Assembly: GCA_946530965.1 (NCBI GenBank)
Contig: CAMNAK010000001.1
Location: 434,001 to 498,000, forward strand
Length of the DNA stretch: 64,000 nt
From: an uncultured Candidatus Saccharibacteria bacterium
Lineage (GTDB): Bacteria; Patescibacteriota; Saccharimonadia; Saccharimonadales; Saccharimonadaceae
Direction: 5' to 3'
The notes under the pieces were generated by a model, which did no database searches, had not been told where the DNA came from, and saw nothing but the letters and a program-made list of their open reading frames with translations. Positions 51,894 to 60,545 of the stretch are shown one piece after another. Both the position numbers and the translations under genes were made by a program. Each line of letters opens with the position of its first letter. Within the stretch, counting starts at the first letter, position 1.

Positions 51894-53213
51894 TAGCTCA
51901 GCAATCTTTACGCGAACCTGCTCGGTTGTATCGCGATCACGAATCGTAACCGAATCATCCTCAAGCGAGTCAAAGTCGACGACAACACACTTTGGCGTAC
52001 CAATCTCGTCCTGTTTGAGATAGCGCTTACCAATATTGCCAGAATCGTCCCAAGTAACGTTGCCATACTTCTTGCGAAGAAGATCATAGGCCTCGCGAGC
52101 CTTATTTACTAGCTCTGGCTTGTTCTTTAGAAGTGGCGATACGCAGAAGCGATATGGTGCCAAGTTCTCTGGCAAAGCCAAAATCGTGCGCTTCTTGCCG
52201 TCTTTTTCTTCTACCTTATATGCGCAGCTTAGAACTGCGAGAAGCAAACGCTCAACACCAATCGAAGGCTCAATAACATGAGGGACAAAACGCTCGCCAC
52301 CACCCTTTGGAATATATTCCATGCTCTTGTTGCTTGCCTTCTGGATATTCATAAGGTCGAAATCCGTGCGGTACGCCAAGCCCATAAGCTCTTCCTGACC
52401 GTTTGGATAATCAAACATAATATCAATCGTGTGTTTGGAATAATGCGCACGATCTTCTGGAGCAACCTCAAAGTCATGAATCATATTAGCATCAAGGCCC
52501 ATCTCTTCGGTCAAGAATTTATGATAGGCATCATGTAGCTGCTTGAAGTTTTCTTCCCAAGTTGATGGATTAATAAAATACTCGATCTCCATCTGTTCGC
52601 ATTCGCGGTCGCGCAAGACAAAATCGCGAGGCGAAATTTCGTTACGAAAAGCTTTACCTTGCTGAGCAAGACCAAATGGCAAATCTGGATAAATCGTATC
52701 AACTACGTTCTTGTAGTTCGTAAAGATGCCCTGAGCAGTCTCTGGGCGTAGATATGCGATAGAAGAATCATCGTCAACAGGGCCAACATGTGTCTGGAAC
52801 ATCATGTTAAACTTGCGGATATCACTCCAGTTAACCTTGCCGCAAGTTGGACACTTTGCGTTCTTTGCTTTAAATTCTTCTGTTGAAATGCTTTCGTTTG
52901 CGCCCTCAACAAGCTTGTCTGCACGGAAACGACCATGACACTCGTTACATTCTACAAGTGGGTCTGCAAAAGTTGCTGTGTGGCCAGAGGCCTCCCACGT
53001 CTTTGGGTTCATAATAATAGCCGCATCGACACCATACATGTCGTCACGACTTTCTACCCAGTAGCTCCACCAGGTATTCATAATGCGGCGCTTCAACGCG
53101 ACACCAAGAGGACCAAAATCCCAGGTACCAGCCATACCGCCATAAACGTCAGAACCTTGCCAAATGAAGCCACGACGTTTACATAAACTTACAATATCTT
53201 CCATTTTTGCCAT
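51891..53213 (-). CDS. glyS: Glycyl-tRNA synthetase, single-chain class II type
   Basis: 440 residues from the ATG at 53213 (the frame to 53258 crosses the promoter). Homodimeric archaeal/eukaryote-like GlyRS: RRGFIWQGSDVYGGMAGTWDFGPLGVALKRRI, a zinc-binding pair (CNECHGRF and CPTCGKVNW), RPETAQGIFTNYKNV, FRNEISPRDFVLRDREC(EQME), PSIGVERLLLAVL, and the C-terminal anticodon-binding domain (LAPYRFCVSPLL). TATAAT ends nine bases before the ATG, and AGGA lies five bases before it, so both leader modes are possible. Confidence 0.95.
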   Translation of the reverse strand: MAKMEDIVSLCKRRGFIWQGSDVYGGMAGTWDFGPLGVALKRRIMNTWWSYWVESRDDMYGVDAAIIMNPKTWEASGHTATFADPLVECNECHGRFRADKLVEGANESISTEEFKAKNAKCPTCGKVNWSDIRKFNMMFQTHVGPVDDDSSIAYLRPETAQGIFTNYKNVVDTIYPDLPFGLAQQGKAFRNEISPRDFVLRDRECEQMEIEYFINPSTWEENFKQLHDAYHKFLTEEMGLDANMIHDFEVAPEDRAHYSKHTIDIMFDYPNGQEELMGLAYRTDFDLMNIQKASNKSMEYIPKGGGERFVPHVIEPSIGVERLLLAVLSCAYKVEEKDGKKRTILALPENLAPYRFCVSPLLKNKPELVNKAREAYDLLRKKYGNVTWDDSGNIGKRYLKQDEIGTPKCVVVDFDSLEDDSVTIRDRDTTEQVRVKIAEL

Positions 53214-53249
53214 AACATTCCTATTATATAACAGATACGAATAAAGCCA

Positions 53250-53276
53250 AAATCCCACAAGTCTTCCTTGTGGGAT
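53250..53276 (-). terminator. Terminator of the 53294 operon
   Basis: AATCCCACAAG/CTTGTGGGATT-type stem (10 bp), then TTTTGG on the minus strand. Confidence 0.75.
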
Positions 53277-53293
53277 TGCTCACGTTTTAAGCT

Positions 53294-53797
53294 TTAGGCA
53301 GCTACACTAAACTTTGCCAAAATTGCATTGTATTCTTGCGTCTGATAATCAAGACTTTTGACCTGTGGCGAAAGCCTAATCTGGTAAACTGCGCCATTTT
53401 TGAGCGTAAACTCAATCATTGCACCACCAATAACTTTCTTTATACTAATACTCTGCATATCGCTATAAAGCACATAAAATAGCTGCGAACCTTCAATAAC
53501 CTGCGCAGTATTCCATTTCTTGAATAGACCCTTTTTCTTGACTGCAAGTGCACCAATACCAGTTTCCGTAACGTCTAGCATTACAAACAAGTAGCGTTCA
53601 GGAAACAAAGTTTGTTTAGAGCTGTTAGCCTGAACCGCGTTGCCAATTGCGTAGCCTACAAGACCACCACCATAGTAAGCGCCACTTGCGCTCTGAACTA
53701 CCTGATCTGACGCAAAGACATAATGGTTTTCTGAGCCGTGGCAACCCATCGATTGAAAAGTAGCCGCTGCCGACTGAAGTGTATCAAATTGTTCCAT
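53294..53797 (-). CDS. Orphan protein with glycine-rich zipper, unknown
   Basis: 167 residues. A Gly-rich hydrophobic patch (SGAYYGGGLVGYAIGNAV, about 38-55) resembles glycine-zipper segments, followed by a beta-rich domain with a PH-like strand pattern (RYLFVMLDVTETGIGALAVKK, LFYVLYSDMQSISIKKVIGGAMIEFTLKNGAVYQIRL). TATAAT ends eight bases before the ATG. It lies just after recO on the same strand. No family assigned with confidence. Confidence 0.6.
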   Translation of the reverse strand: MEQFDTLQSAAATFQSMGCHGSENHYVFASDQVVQSASGAYYGGGLVGYAIGNAVQANSSKQTLFPERYLFVMLDVTETGIGALAVKKKGLFKKWNTAQVIEGSQLFYVLYSDMQSISIKKVIGGAMIEFTLKNGAVYQIRLSPQVKSLDYQTQEYNAILAKFSVAA

Positions 53798-53806
53798 ATA
53801 TTTTTA

Positions 53807-54526
53807 TTATATCTTAGTCGAACGTTCTACGCATTTTACAATATACAAAATCTCGTCAATCAAATCGTCCGCCCCTTTAACTTTGAGCGCTAGTTCCGCC
53901 TGCCCGGTCTGCATAATACGCATGAGCTTGATATGTTCAGCATTAACCCTACCAGCCTTCGCAGGCATCAATGCCACGCTTTCTTCATCCCAATAATATC
54001 TACCGTCAGCCACCAACTTGTCGCCATTCGCATCAAAGCTCAGATTTACATCTTCACCACTCGCCTTGACCAAATTCAAGCCCCACCAAGCCCTCAGAAC
54101 GTCTTTCCAACGCCCAGAGCCTCCCTCTACGCGTTTCTGCATCGCACGGAAGCTCTGCTGCACAATATCAAAGAAATCTGGCGAATCCACGTGCTCTGCG
54201 CGCGCGTTTACCGCTCGCATCAGCTCGCCACCTTGTTCAATCAAATCCAAATCTTTAACCAAGCCGTCATAATATTCCAAAAGTCTCGCGCCGGTCAAAA
54301 TCCCCAACTCGCCACGTCCGCTATGGATTAAAACATCAGACACAGAGAATAGTTCGATACCACCCGCCAGCCTAGATTTTTCTTTCCTCGCACCACGCGC
54401 AATCACGCTACGTTTTCCGTCTGGCGTCAAAAGCTGCAAAATCCTATCCGCCTCGCCATAATCTGTACGCCTTAAAACGATCGCTCGCGTCCTAATGTCT
54501 CGACCGGTATTTTGCTTATCAGTCAT
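53807..54526 (-). CDS. recO: DNA repair protein RecO
   Basis: 239 residues. N-terminal OB fold (RTRAIVLRRTDYGEADRILQLLTPDGKRSVIARGARKEKSRLAGG) and the helical part (LRAWWGLNLVKASGE). The zinc cysteines seen in many RecO proteins are absent. Loads RecA with RecR at gaps. Its ATG overlaps the end of the response-regulator gene by eight bases, so it is co-translated with a two-component pair, an unusual partnership. Confidence 0.88.
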   Translation of the reverse strand: MTDKQNTGRDIRTRAIVLRRTDYGEADRILQLLTPDGKRSVIARGARKEKSRLAGGIELFSVSDVLIHSGRGELGILTGARLLEYYDGLVKDLDLIEQGGELMRAVNARAEHVDSPDFFDIVQQSFRAMQKRVEGGSGRWKDVLRAWWGLNLVKASGEDVNLSFDANGDKLVADGRYYWDEESVALMPAKAGRVNAEHIKLMRIMQTGQAELALKVKGADDLIDEILYIVKCVERSTKI

Positions 54527-54884
54527 TTGTCGCCTCCGTCAGGCTATATTTCACCATGTCAAGCAACGACCTTGGTGTCATTGTTGCTTTATTTAGATAT
54601 CCTGCAATTCCATATTCTTTCGAAAAATCTCCCATTTCAACGCTGGACACCAAAAGCACCGGAACCTTCTCAAGCTCCGTAAAGCTGCGCATTTCATGAA
54701 TCACAGCAAAGCCAGTCGGCCCAGTCAAAAGCACGTCCAAAAGCACGAGATCTGGCACCTGCTCATCCATCGCCGCAATCGCCTCTACGCCATCATGAAA
54801 GCAAGACAAATCGTAGCCCCTCAAAATGCGCTTGTAGTAGCTCTCCCAGCCCCTATCATCCTCAATTACAAAAACCTTCTTCAT
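54519..54884 (-). CDS. Single-domain response regulator
   Basis: 121 residues, only a receiver domain: acidic pair ED(D) at residues 8-10, phospho-acceptor Asp in LVLLDVLLTGPTG (about 50), Ser in LLVSSVE (about 80) and Lys in GYLNKA (about 98). No output domain, so it acts by protein contact, as CheY- or Spo0F-like regulators do. Overlaps the kinase gene by one base and recO by eight. Confidence 0.9.
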   Translation of the reverse strand: MKKVFVIEDDRGWESYYKRILRGYDLSCFHDGVEAIAAMDEQVPDLVLLDVLLTGPTGFAVIHEMRSFTELEKVPVLLVSSVEMGDFSKEYGIAGYLNKATMTPRSLLDMVKYSLTEATND

Positions 54885-55585
54885 TAGACCAAACTTAGCT
54901 GACCACTAACATTAAGCTCAACATAAAAACTCGTTCCGTCGCGATGACGAACTAAGCCAAATTTACCATTCATATAATTCGTAAACTTTGCTGCAATATA
55001 AAGACCGAGTCCAGAACTGCCAGGACGCATCGAAATATCCATCGGACGACCGACCAAGCCCTTCCTGATCTCGCGCCAAATCTTTGTCGGAATCGCCGGG
55101 CCATAATCTCGCACCTCGACACGAATCCTGTCCGTGCTTTTATCTGAAATAATAATCTCGCTCGGCAAATCCTCGCCACCATAGTTCATGGCGTTGATAC
55201 AAAAATTATATAAAACCGAATAGAGTAGCTGCGGATTCGCAATCACGAGGCGCCTACGATTCCTGTAATAAACCTTAAGCTCGCGACGATTAAACTGGAA
55301 CAGCTTCCAAAGTTCGTTTACAACATCATCGCAAACCACACGTGGGTTAACTGGCTCCATCTCGAACAAAGCGTCGTCAAGACGAGCGACCTTTATCATA
55401 TCTTCAACCTGGCGAAGCGCACGTTCGCTAGTTGCAGCAATCTGGCGCCCAATTTCATTAACGCCTTCTTTCGAATCTTCAAGCTCTAGAGATAAGGCAA
55501 GCTGCCGCATCAAACTAAGCGGCGCTTTTAGCTCGTGCGCAACAACAATTGCGCCAGAATTAGCGCTAAATACCTCACTCTCCAT
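54884..55585 (-). CDS. Soluble histidine kinase lacking a sensor domain
   Basis: 233 residues, no membrane segment. H box VVAHELKAPLSLMRQ at about 15-29 (His about 17), N box YNFCINAMNYG, G1 RDYGPAIP, G2 GSSGLGLYIA. The dimerisation helix pair begins almost at the N-terminus, so any sensing comes from a partner. TAGAAT ends six bases before the ATG (leaderless geometry). First gene of the kinase-regulator-recO operon. Confidence 0.9.
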   Translation of the reverse strand: MESEVFSANSGAIVVAHELKAPLSLMRQLALSLELEDSKEGVNEIGRQIAATSERALRQVEDMIKVARLDDALFEMEPVNPRVVCDDVVNELWKLFQFNRRELKVYYRNRRRLVIANPQLLYSVLYNFCINAMNYGGEDLPSEIIISDKSTDRIRVEVRDYGPAIPTKIWREIRKGLVGRPMDISMRPGSSGLGLYIAAKFTNYMNGKFGLVRHRDGTSFYVELNVSGQLSLV

Positions 55586-55636
55586 GTCTCTATTCTACAC
55601 CAAAAAGAATCAAAGAGAATCCCCCCTGTAAAATTT

Positions 55637-56422
55637 CTAGAACATATTATTGCGTTTGAGGCTCTTCAAAACGAGCTCATAATCGTCTTTGTAGGTATCT
55701 GCATCGGTCTGCAAGATTGCAGTCTTATCGTTGATTTCTACAAGTACAACACTACCTGTAATACCTTCGTCAATCGTACCGTCATAGCGAATCATCGAGA
55801 CGCCATTGTCAGACTTTGTCGTACCGCCAACAACAGCCGTTAAACCTTCATTGTTATTATATTCCGCCTGAACCTCGGTATATTGACGATCAACAATCTT
55901 TAGCCTCAAGGCATAGCGCGAGCTTTCCTTATCGGTTGGCAAAACTTCAGATGGTCTAAAGTATGCAGAATACTCACTACGATTCGAACCATCTTCATCT
56001 ACGTAAACACTCCAAGTTCTTGGATAAGTAAAGCTTAGCGCACCCAAATCGCTCGGAACACCCTTGAATTCAATAAATGGTTTCTTGTCTTCTTCGAGAT
56101 AACGAGCATCATCTTCTTGCTGCTGTTCAAGCTTGCCGGATTCAATTGCTTTTGCAGTCCAAGATTCGCTATTTAGATCGATATCGCGGGATTTCAAGAA
56201 GAAAATCAACAATGCGATAATTGCAGCCGACGCAAGCAAACAACCAATAACAAGCGCAATAAGCCTTCCGAGAGCGCCAGAATCACGGCGTTTGAACTTA
56301 GACGTATCAAGATCGCCGCCAGGTTGCATGTTGACAGGATGTTTTACAGTGGGATTATTAACACCCACATTTGGAGCTGAACCATAAGGGTTCGCATAAG
56401 GATTAACCGAATTCGGATTCAT
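55637..56422 (-). CDS. Bitopic membrane protein with outer beta domain, unknown
   Basis: 261 residues. Asn/Pro/Gly-rich cytoplasmic head (about 1-50), one helix (about 51-76), coiled segment, and an outer alpha/beta domain (FIEFKGVPSDLGALSFTYPRTWSVYVDEDG, SVVLVEINDKTAILQTDADTYKDDYELVLKSLK) that resembles PsbP-like lipoproteins by strand pattern. TATAAT ends six bases before the ATG. Function unknown. Confidence 0.65.
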   Translation of the reverse strand: MNPNSVNPYANPYGSAPNVGVNNPTVKHPVNMQPGGDLDTSKFKRRDSGALGRLIALVIGCLLASAAIIALLIFFLKSRDIDLNSESWTAKAIESGKLEQQQEDDARYLEEDKKPFIEFKGVPSDLGALSFTYPRTWSVYVDEDGSNRSEYSAYFRPSEVLPTDKESSRYALRLKIVDRQYTEVQAEYNNNEGLTAVVGGTTKSDNGVSMIRYDGTIDEGITGSVVLVEINDKTAILQTDADTYKDDYELVLKSLKRNNMF

Positions 56423-56462
56423 AACAAAATTATATAAAAGCTAAAGCGATTTCGCAAGGCAA

Positions 56463-56669
56463 CTATTTACTAAAATCTTTGTCAATTACAGTGATTTCGT
56501 TCTTTAATCCATTTAAATCTTTTTCAATTTCTTGAGCCAAAGAATTGAGCTTTTTATAACGATCAGCTGCTTCGTCAAGCTGAAATTCGTCCGAATAAAA
56601 CCAGTCAACGCCAGCTTTAAGTTCATCAATCTTTTTGCTAATTTTCTTATTGTCGCTGTTTGCTACCAT
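56463..56669 (-). CDS. xseB: Exodeoxyribonuclease VII small subunit
   Basis: 68 residues, all helical, with the XseB pattern KKIDELKAGVDWFYSDEFQLDEAADRYKKLNSLAQEIEKDLNGLKNE. Several copies bind one XseA. It follows xseA by ten bases. Confidence 0.88.
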   Translation of the reverse strand: MVANSDNKKISKKIDELKAGVDWFYSDEFQLDEAADRYKKLNSLAQEIEKDLNGLKNEITVIDKDFSK

Positions 56670-56679
56670 AAAATCCTTT

Positions 56680-57774
56680 CTAATTCCTATCCTTAATTTC
56701 TTTAATTTCTGCCTTAATCGTTTTCTTATTTGTTGTAATATCTACAACACTTCCTACGTCGAGTTTGCCGCTAATTATCGCGTAACCACGCTGCAAAACC
56801 TTCTCAGGATCAAACTGTTCTAGAATGCGCAAAATACCCTCGATATCTCTTTGGAATGTTGTAATCTTTACATCAATTTGGCGTTTCGCTTCAAGCTTCA
56901 AATCTCTAATTTCCCTGTATTTTTCATCGATTCTGGTATTGAGCAAATTATTTATACGCTGGATGTTTCCCCAGCTCGCATCAATGATTTCGTTCTTGTC
57001 TCTAGACAACATCTGGGCTGCGTTACTTGGCGTCGAAGCCACAACGTCAGCCGCCAAATCACAAAGACTTTCGTCTATCTCATGACCAATACCCGTAATA
57101 ACCGGAATCTTACTGGCCGCCACAGCGCGAACCAACTTCTCATCGTTAAATACCGCAAGATCATCAGCGCTACCGCCACCTCGAATCAAGGCAATCACCT
57201 GCACTTCGCTACGCTCGTTAAAATATTGCAAAGCACGAATAATCTGATCGGCCGCAACCTCGCCCTGCACCTGCGTATGTGCTACCTGAACCTTCAAGCC
57301 ACCCCAACGCTCGTTCAAAATCTTACAAAAATCTGCATAGCCCGCCGCCTGCGTGCTAGAAATCACGCCAATTTCGCTAATCTCACTCGGAAGTGGGCGC
57401 TTGCGTTCTGGCTTGAACAAACCTTCTTCAGACAACTTCTTTTTGAGTAGTTCCAAGCTCTTCTTGATACTTCCTTCGCCAACTGGCACGACCGCCTGAA
57501 CCGTCAAAGAAAACTTACCCCACTTTGTAAGTTTAGGGAGCGCTCGAATCCTGACTTTCATTCCATCTTCAAGCGGAAAACGGAGCGAAAAAGCCATCAT
57601 AAAACAGCCCACGCTAGACTCAGCATCCTTCAAATCAAAGAACACATACTTGCCCTGATTGAGCTTAAAGTTCGCAACTTCGCCCTCAATAATCGCGCCA
57701 GTAAAAGCGTTTTCGATAATCTGGTTACAAATCGCCTGAAATTCTGTAACTGAGTATACGACAGGGTTGTCCAT
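56680..57774 (-). CDS. xseA: Exodeoxyribonuclease VII large subunit
   Basis: 364 residues. OB-fold N-terminus (GEVANFKLNQGKYVFFDLKDAESSVGCFMM), nuclease domain (ISSTQAAGYADFCKIL, RGGGSADDLAVFNDEKLVRAVA, ITGIGHEIDESLCDLAADVVASTPSNAAQ), then a shortened helical region and the C-terminal LEQFDPEKVLQRGYAIIS. Degrades single-stranded DNA with XseB. Its start follows the flippase-like gene's stop by one base. Confidence 0.95.
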   Translation of the reverse strand: MDNPVVYSVTEFQAICNQIIENAFTGAIIEGEVANFKLNQGKYVFFDLKDAESSVGCFMMAFSLRFPLEDGMKVRIRALPKLTKWGKFSLTVQAVVPVGEGSIKKSLELLKKKLSEEGLFKPERKRPLPSEISEIGVISSTQAAGYADFCKILNERWGGLKVQVAHTQVQGEVAADQIIRALQYFNERSEVQVIALIRGGGSADDLAVFNDEKLVRAVAASKIPVITGIGHEIDESLCDLAADVVASTPSNAAQMLSRDKNEIIDASWGNIQRINNLLNTRIDEKYREIRDLKLEAKRQIDVKITTFQRDIEGILRILEQFDPEKVLQRGYAIISGKLDVGSVVDITTNKKTIKAEIKEIKDRN

Positions 57775-57775
57775 T

Positions 57776-59056
57776 TTAGGCCTTCGTCTCGACTTCCTTT
57801 GTTTCAGGCTTAGAAGCCTCTTTGGCCTTTTCTTCTGCTGGCTTTTCCTTAACGAAATGAGCTTTTTGCTCTTCTAGAGATTCTCTGGCAGCATCAGCTT
57901 TCAAAACCTCTTCCTCTTTACGGCGACGCTCTTCTTCTTTACGCTCCATTTCGCGTACCCTACCAACATCAAAGCGGCTATCGCTAGACATAAGTGCTTG
58001 CTGATAGAATCCAAGGCCACTCATGATTGTGAGCGTCAAAACTACAATACGAGTCACAATAACTACAATCGTTGCAATCGAAAGATCTACGCCGGTAGCC
58101 ACCAAAACTGCCACGAAAGCACCTTCATAACCACCAAGGCCACCAGGTGTTACCATAACCGTACCAACAACGCTTGCTACGCCTTCGGCAATCATAATCT
58201 GAGGCAAAATCTCTGGATGACCAAGCGCGCAGCCTACAACCCAGTAAGTCGCAAGTTCCAAGAACGAGAATACGAAGCCCCAAATAATTGGCTTCTTCAG
58301 GATATTCTTATCTCGCATGAGCGCTAGATAATCCGAACGCATATCTGTAAAGAACCGCTCGACATTCTCGCGCGTAAAGTTTTTCTTCTTGGCTGGTTTT
58401 TCTGGATTATTAGCCCTATTCTGACTCTTACGCCTCTGCCATTTATCTGCGAGGTTCGCAAGCTTATCCTTCAAGAAATCAACATTCTTCTGTTTTCTAA
58501 GAACAAGAACGGCAATAACAATCAAAAGCTGGATACCTGCCGCAATACCACCAGCAAGCCACAAATACCAACCATTTCCAGGGCGAACACAGCCTGCAAT
58601 CAGCACAATAATAATCGCAATCATCGTCTGGACGGCATTGCCGACCGCGCAAATTGCATAGCGAAGGCCATGAATAAAGCTCACCTGACCAGCCGAGATC
58701 TCAAGCTCACGAAGGCGCCAGATTAGATATGCTAGGCCACTCATACCACCGCTTGGCATCGTGTGGTTTACAAAGTTAATTTCGAGCGAAATACGCGTTA
58801 GTTTTAGATTACTAACCTTCATTTTTCTGCGCTGTTTCAAGAACGAGAAATACATCTGACCGGCCGCAAAATACATCATGAACTGCTCTGGGATCAAAAG
58901 AAGAAGCACCCAGATATTCAATTCCCTAAAGGCATCGACAGTTGCCTGGAACATTGTCATTTCCCGGCCATCAATCGTAACGACCTCAGAAAAAGTGCTA
59001 TAACCAATTACTACCACCAAAATAAGGGTGACAGCACTAAGAATCTTCTTAAACAT
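57776..59056 (-). CDS. Flippase-like / LPG synthase-type (UPF0104) membrane protein
   Basis: 426 residues from the ATG at 59056; the longer frame to 59257 overlaps the divergent gene and is rejected. About eight helices with the family marks ISLEINFVNHTMPSGGMSGLAYLIWRL and GVASVVGTVMVTPGGLGGYEGAFVAVLVATG. Members translocate or modify lipid-linked substrates. A charged K/E-rich cytoplasmic tail of about 75 residues (MERKEEERRRKEEEVLKAD) is unusual. TATAAT ends six bases before the ATG and overlaps the promoter of the opposite gene. Confidence 0.88.
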   Translation of the reverse strand: MFKKILSAVTLILVVVIGYSTFSEVVTIDGREMTMFQATVDAFRELNIWVLLLLIPEQFMMYFAAGQMYFSFLKQRRKMKVSNLKLTRISLEINFVNHTMPSGGMSGLAYLIWRLRELEISAGQVSFIHGLRYAICAVGNAVQTMIAIIIVLIAGCVRPGNGWYLWLAGGIAAGIQLLIVIAVLVLRKQKNVDFLKDKLANLADKWQRRKSQNRANNPEKPAKKKNFTRENVERFFTDMRSDYLALMRDKNILKKPIIWGFVFSFLELATYWVVGCALGHPEILPQIMIAEGVASVVGTVMVTPGGLGGYEGAFVAVLVATGVDLSIATIVVIVTRIVVLTLTIMSGLGFYQQALMSSDSRFDVGRVREMERKEEERRRKEEEVLKADAARESLEEQKAHFVKEKPAEEKAKEASKPETKEVETKA

Positions 59057-59072
59057 GATAAAATTATAACAT
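59057..59072. promoter_or_regulatory. 16-bp overlapping divergent leaderless promoters
   Basis: Only 16 bases separate the start codons of two divergent genes. On minus, TATAAT (59063-59068) is six bases from its ATG; on plus, TAAAAT (59059-59064) is eight bases from its ATG. The two -10 boxes overlap. Confidence 0.65.
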
Positions 59073-60227
59073 ATGATTTTTATGCTAATTTTAGGTCGCG
59101 AGCCAAAACTTTCCCTCGTTGAACTCGAGGCGCTTTTTGGCAGCGAAAATGTTAAAAAAGTAGCACCAGAAATTGCATTCGTCGAAACAGACAGTCTTAA
59201 TCTTGAACATCTTGGTGGCTCTATTAAAGCCGGAAAAATCCTTGAAGAATCCGTCACGGATTATCTCGCTAAACTTCCAGAAGGCAAAATCACCCTCGGC
59301 ATCTCAGACTATTCCGCCAAAGCCAACAAAAAATCCAGCTGGACACTTGCGCTCAAATATAAGAATCTTCTCAAGCGTCATGGTCGCAATGTTCGCCTAA
59401 TACCGAACAACGACGGTCCGGTTCTTAGCTCCGCTGCATCCCATCACAACCAGCTTGGCGAGAAGCTAAACCACATCGAAATCCTAAAATTCAACAATCA
59501 CCTCGCCGTTTCTATTGGCACGCAAAATATCACTGCCTATGCCAAGCGCGACCGCGAACGTCCAGCCCGCGACGCTTTTGTTGGCATGCTTCCACCAAAG
59601 CTAGCCCAAATCCTAATCAACATTGCCGTTGGCGAATTCAAAAAAGAAAATCAAGACCAAAAAGATCTCGTCATTCTTGATCCATTCTGTGGTACTGGCG
59701 TTGTTTTGCAGGAAGCCACCCTCATGGGCTATTCCGCCTATGGCACCGACCTTAGCGAAAAGATGATTTCTTATTCCAAGAAAAACATGGATTGGCTCAC
59801 TAACCGCACGCCAGAATTACAAGAAAAAGATGCGCCAAAACTCTACCTAGAGCCAGGCGACGCCACTGATCATAGCTGGAATCTTACCAAAGTTAACTGC
59901 ATCGCCAGCGAAATTTACCTTGGCCACCCACTATCACAGGCGCCAAGCGGCATCAAACTAAAGGAATACCAACAGTCTACAAAAGCTCTTCTAACCAGCT
60001 TTTTGAAGAATATTGGCACACAAATTGCCTCCGGAACCACACTCTGTCTAGCCACTCCAGCTTGGCTACGTCCAAATGGGCACTATGAAGGGGTAAATAT
60101 CCTTGACGAAATCGAGAAACTTGGGTATAATACCCTTCAGTATAAGCACGCAGCGAGTCAAGACCTTCTCTATTACAGAGACGGGCAGATCGTTGCGCGC
60201 AAATTATTAATTTTAAGGAAACAGTAG
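59073..60227 (+). CDS. Trm11-like tRNA (guanine-N2) methyltransferase
   Basis: 384 residues. N-terminal region (MLILGREPKLSLVELEALFG) and THUMP-like middle, then a Rossmann methyltransferase with LVILDPFCGTGVVLQEATLMGYSAYGTDLSEKM (SAM site). In place of the usual DPPY motif it has SEIYLGHPL, seen in some bacterial Trm11-type proteins by my recollection. Likely modifies G10 of tRNA. It starts without a leader and is five bases upstream of rpmA, so both may be co-transcribed. Confidence 0.82.
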   Translation: MIFMLILGREPKLSLVELEALFGSENVKKVAPEIAFVETDSLNLEHLGGSIKAGKILEESVTDYLAKLPEGKITLGISDYSAKANKKSSWTLALKYKNLLKRHGRNVRLIPNNDGPVLSSAASHHNQLGEKLNHIEILKFNNHLAVSIGTQNITAYAKRDRERPARDAFVGMLPPKLAQILINIAVGEFKKENQDQKDLVILDPFCGTGVVLQEATLMGYSAYGTDLSEKMISYSKKNMDWLTNRTPELQEKDAPKLYLEPGDATDHSWNLTKVNCIASEIYLGHPLSQAPSGIKLKEYQQSTKALLTSFLKNIGTQIASGTTLCLATPAWLRPNGHYEGVNILDEIEKLGYNTLQYKHAASQDLLYYRDGQIVARKLLILRKQ

Positions 60228-60231
60228 TAGT

Positions 60232-60510
60232 ATGTCACATGTCAAAGCTGGCGGTACCAGCAAAAACCTACACAACAACGCTGGTCAGCGCCTAGGCGTC
60301 AAGCGTTTTGGTGGTCAGACCGTTCGCACTGGCGAAGTACTCGTTCGTCAAACCGGCGCTACGAAGATCGCTGGCCCAGGCACGTTCATGAGCCGCAACT
60401 TCACCATCCATGCTGCAATCGATGGCAAAGTCGTCTTCGTTAAGACCAAAAAGAATCACTTCTCAGGTAAAAGCGTTCCACGCACTCGCGTAGAAGTTCA
60501 CGCAGCCTAA
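60232..60510 (+). CDS. rpmA: 50S ribosomal protein L27
   Basis: 92 residues: MSHVKAGGTSKNLHNNAGQRLGVKRFGGQTV, RQTGATKIAGPGTFM and a divergent C-terminus. The N-terminus begins like processed L27 (normally AHKKAGGS), with no Firmicutes-type cleavable extension. AAGGA is upstream. Usual partner rplU (L21) is not adjacent. Confidence 0.93.
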   Translation: MSHVKAGGTSKNLHNNAGQRLGVKRFGGQTVRTGEVLVRQTGATKIAGPGTFMSRNFTIHAAIDGKVVFVKTKKNHFSGKSVPRTRVEVHAA

Positions 60511-60512
60511 GT

Positions 60513-60545
60513 AAAAAAATAAAGCCCGTAAGGGCTTATTTTTTA
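60513..60545. terminator. Bidirectional terminator after rpmA
   Basis: AATAAAGCCC/GGGCTTATT stem with T run on plus and A/T tail on minus. Confidence 0.75.

Noticed and set aside
59057-59257. N-terminal extension of the flippase-like protein
   Set aside because: The extension lies antisense over the Trm11-like gene and lacks membrane-protein character; the promoter fits the ATG at 59056.
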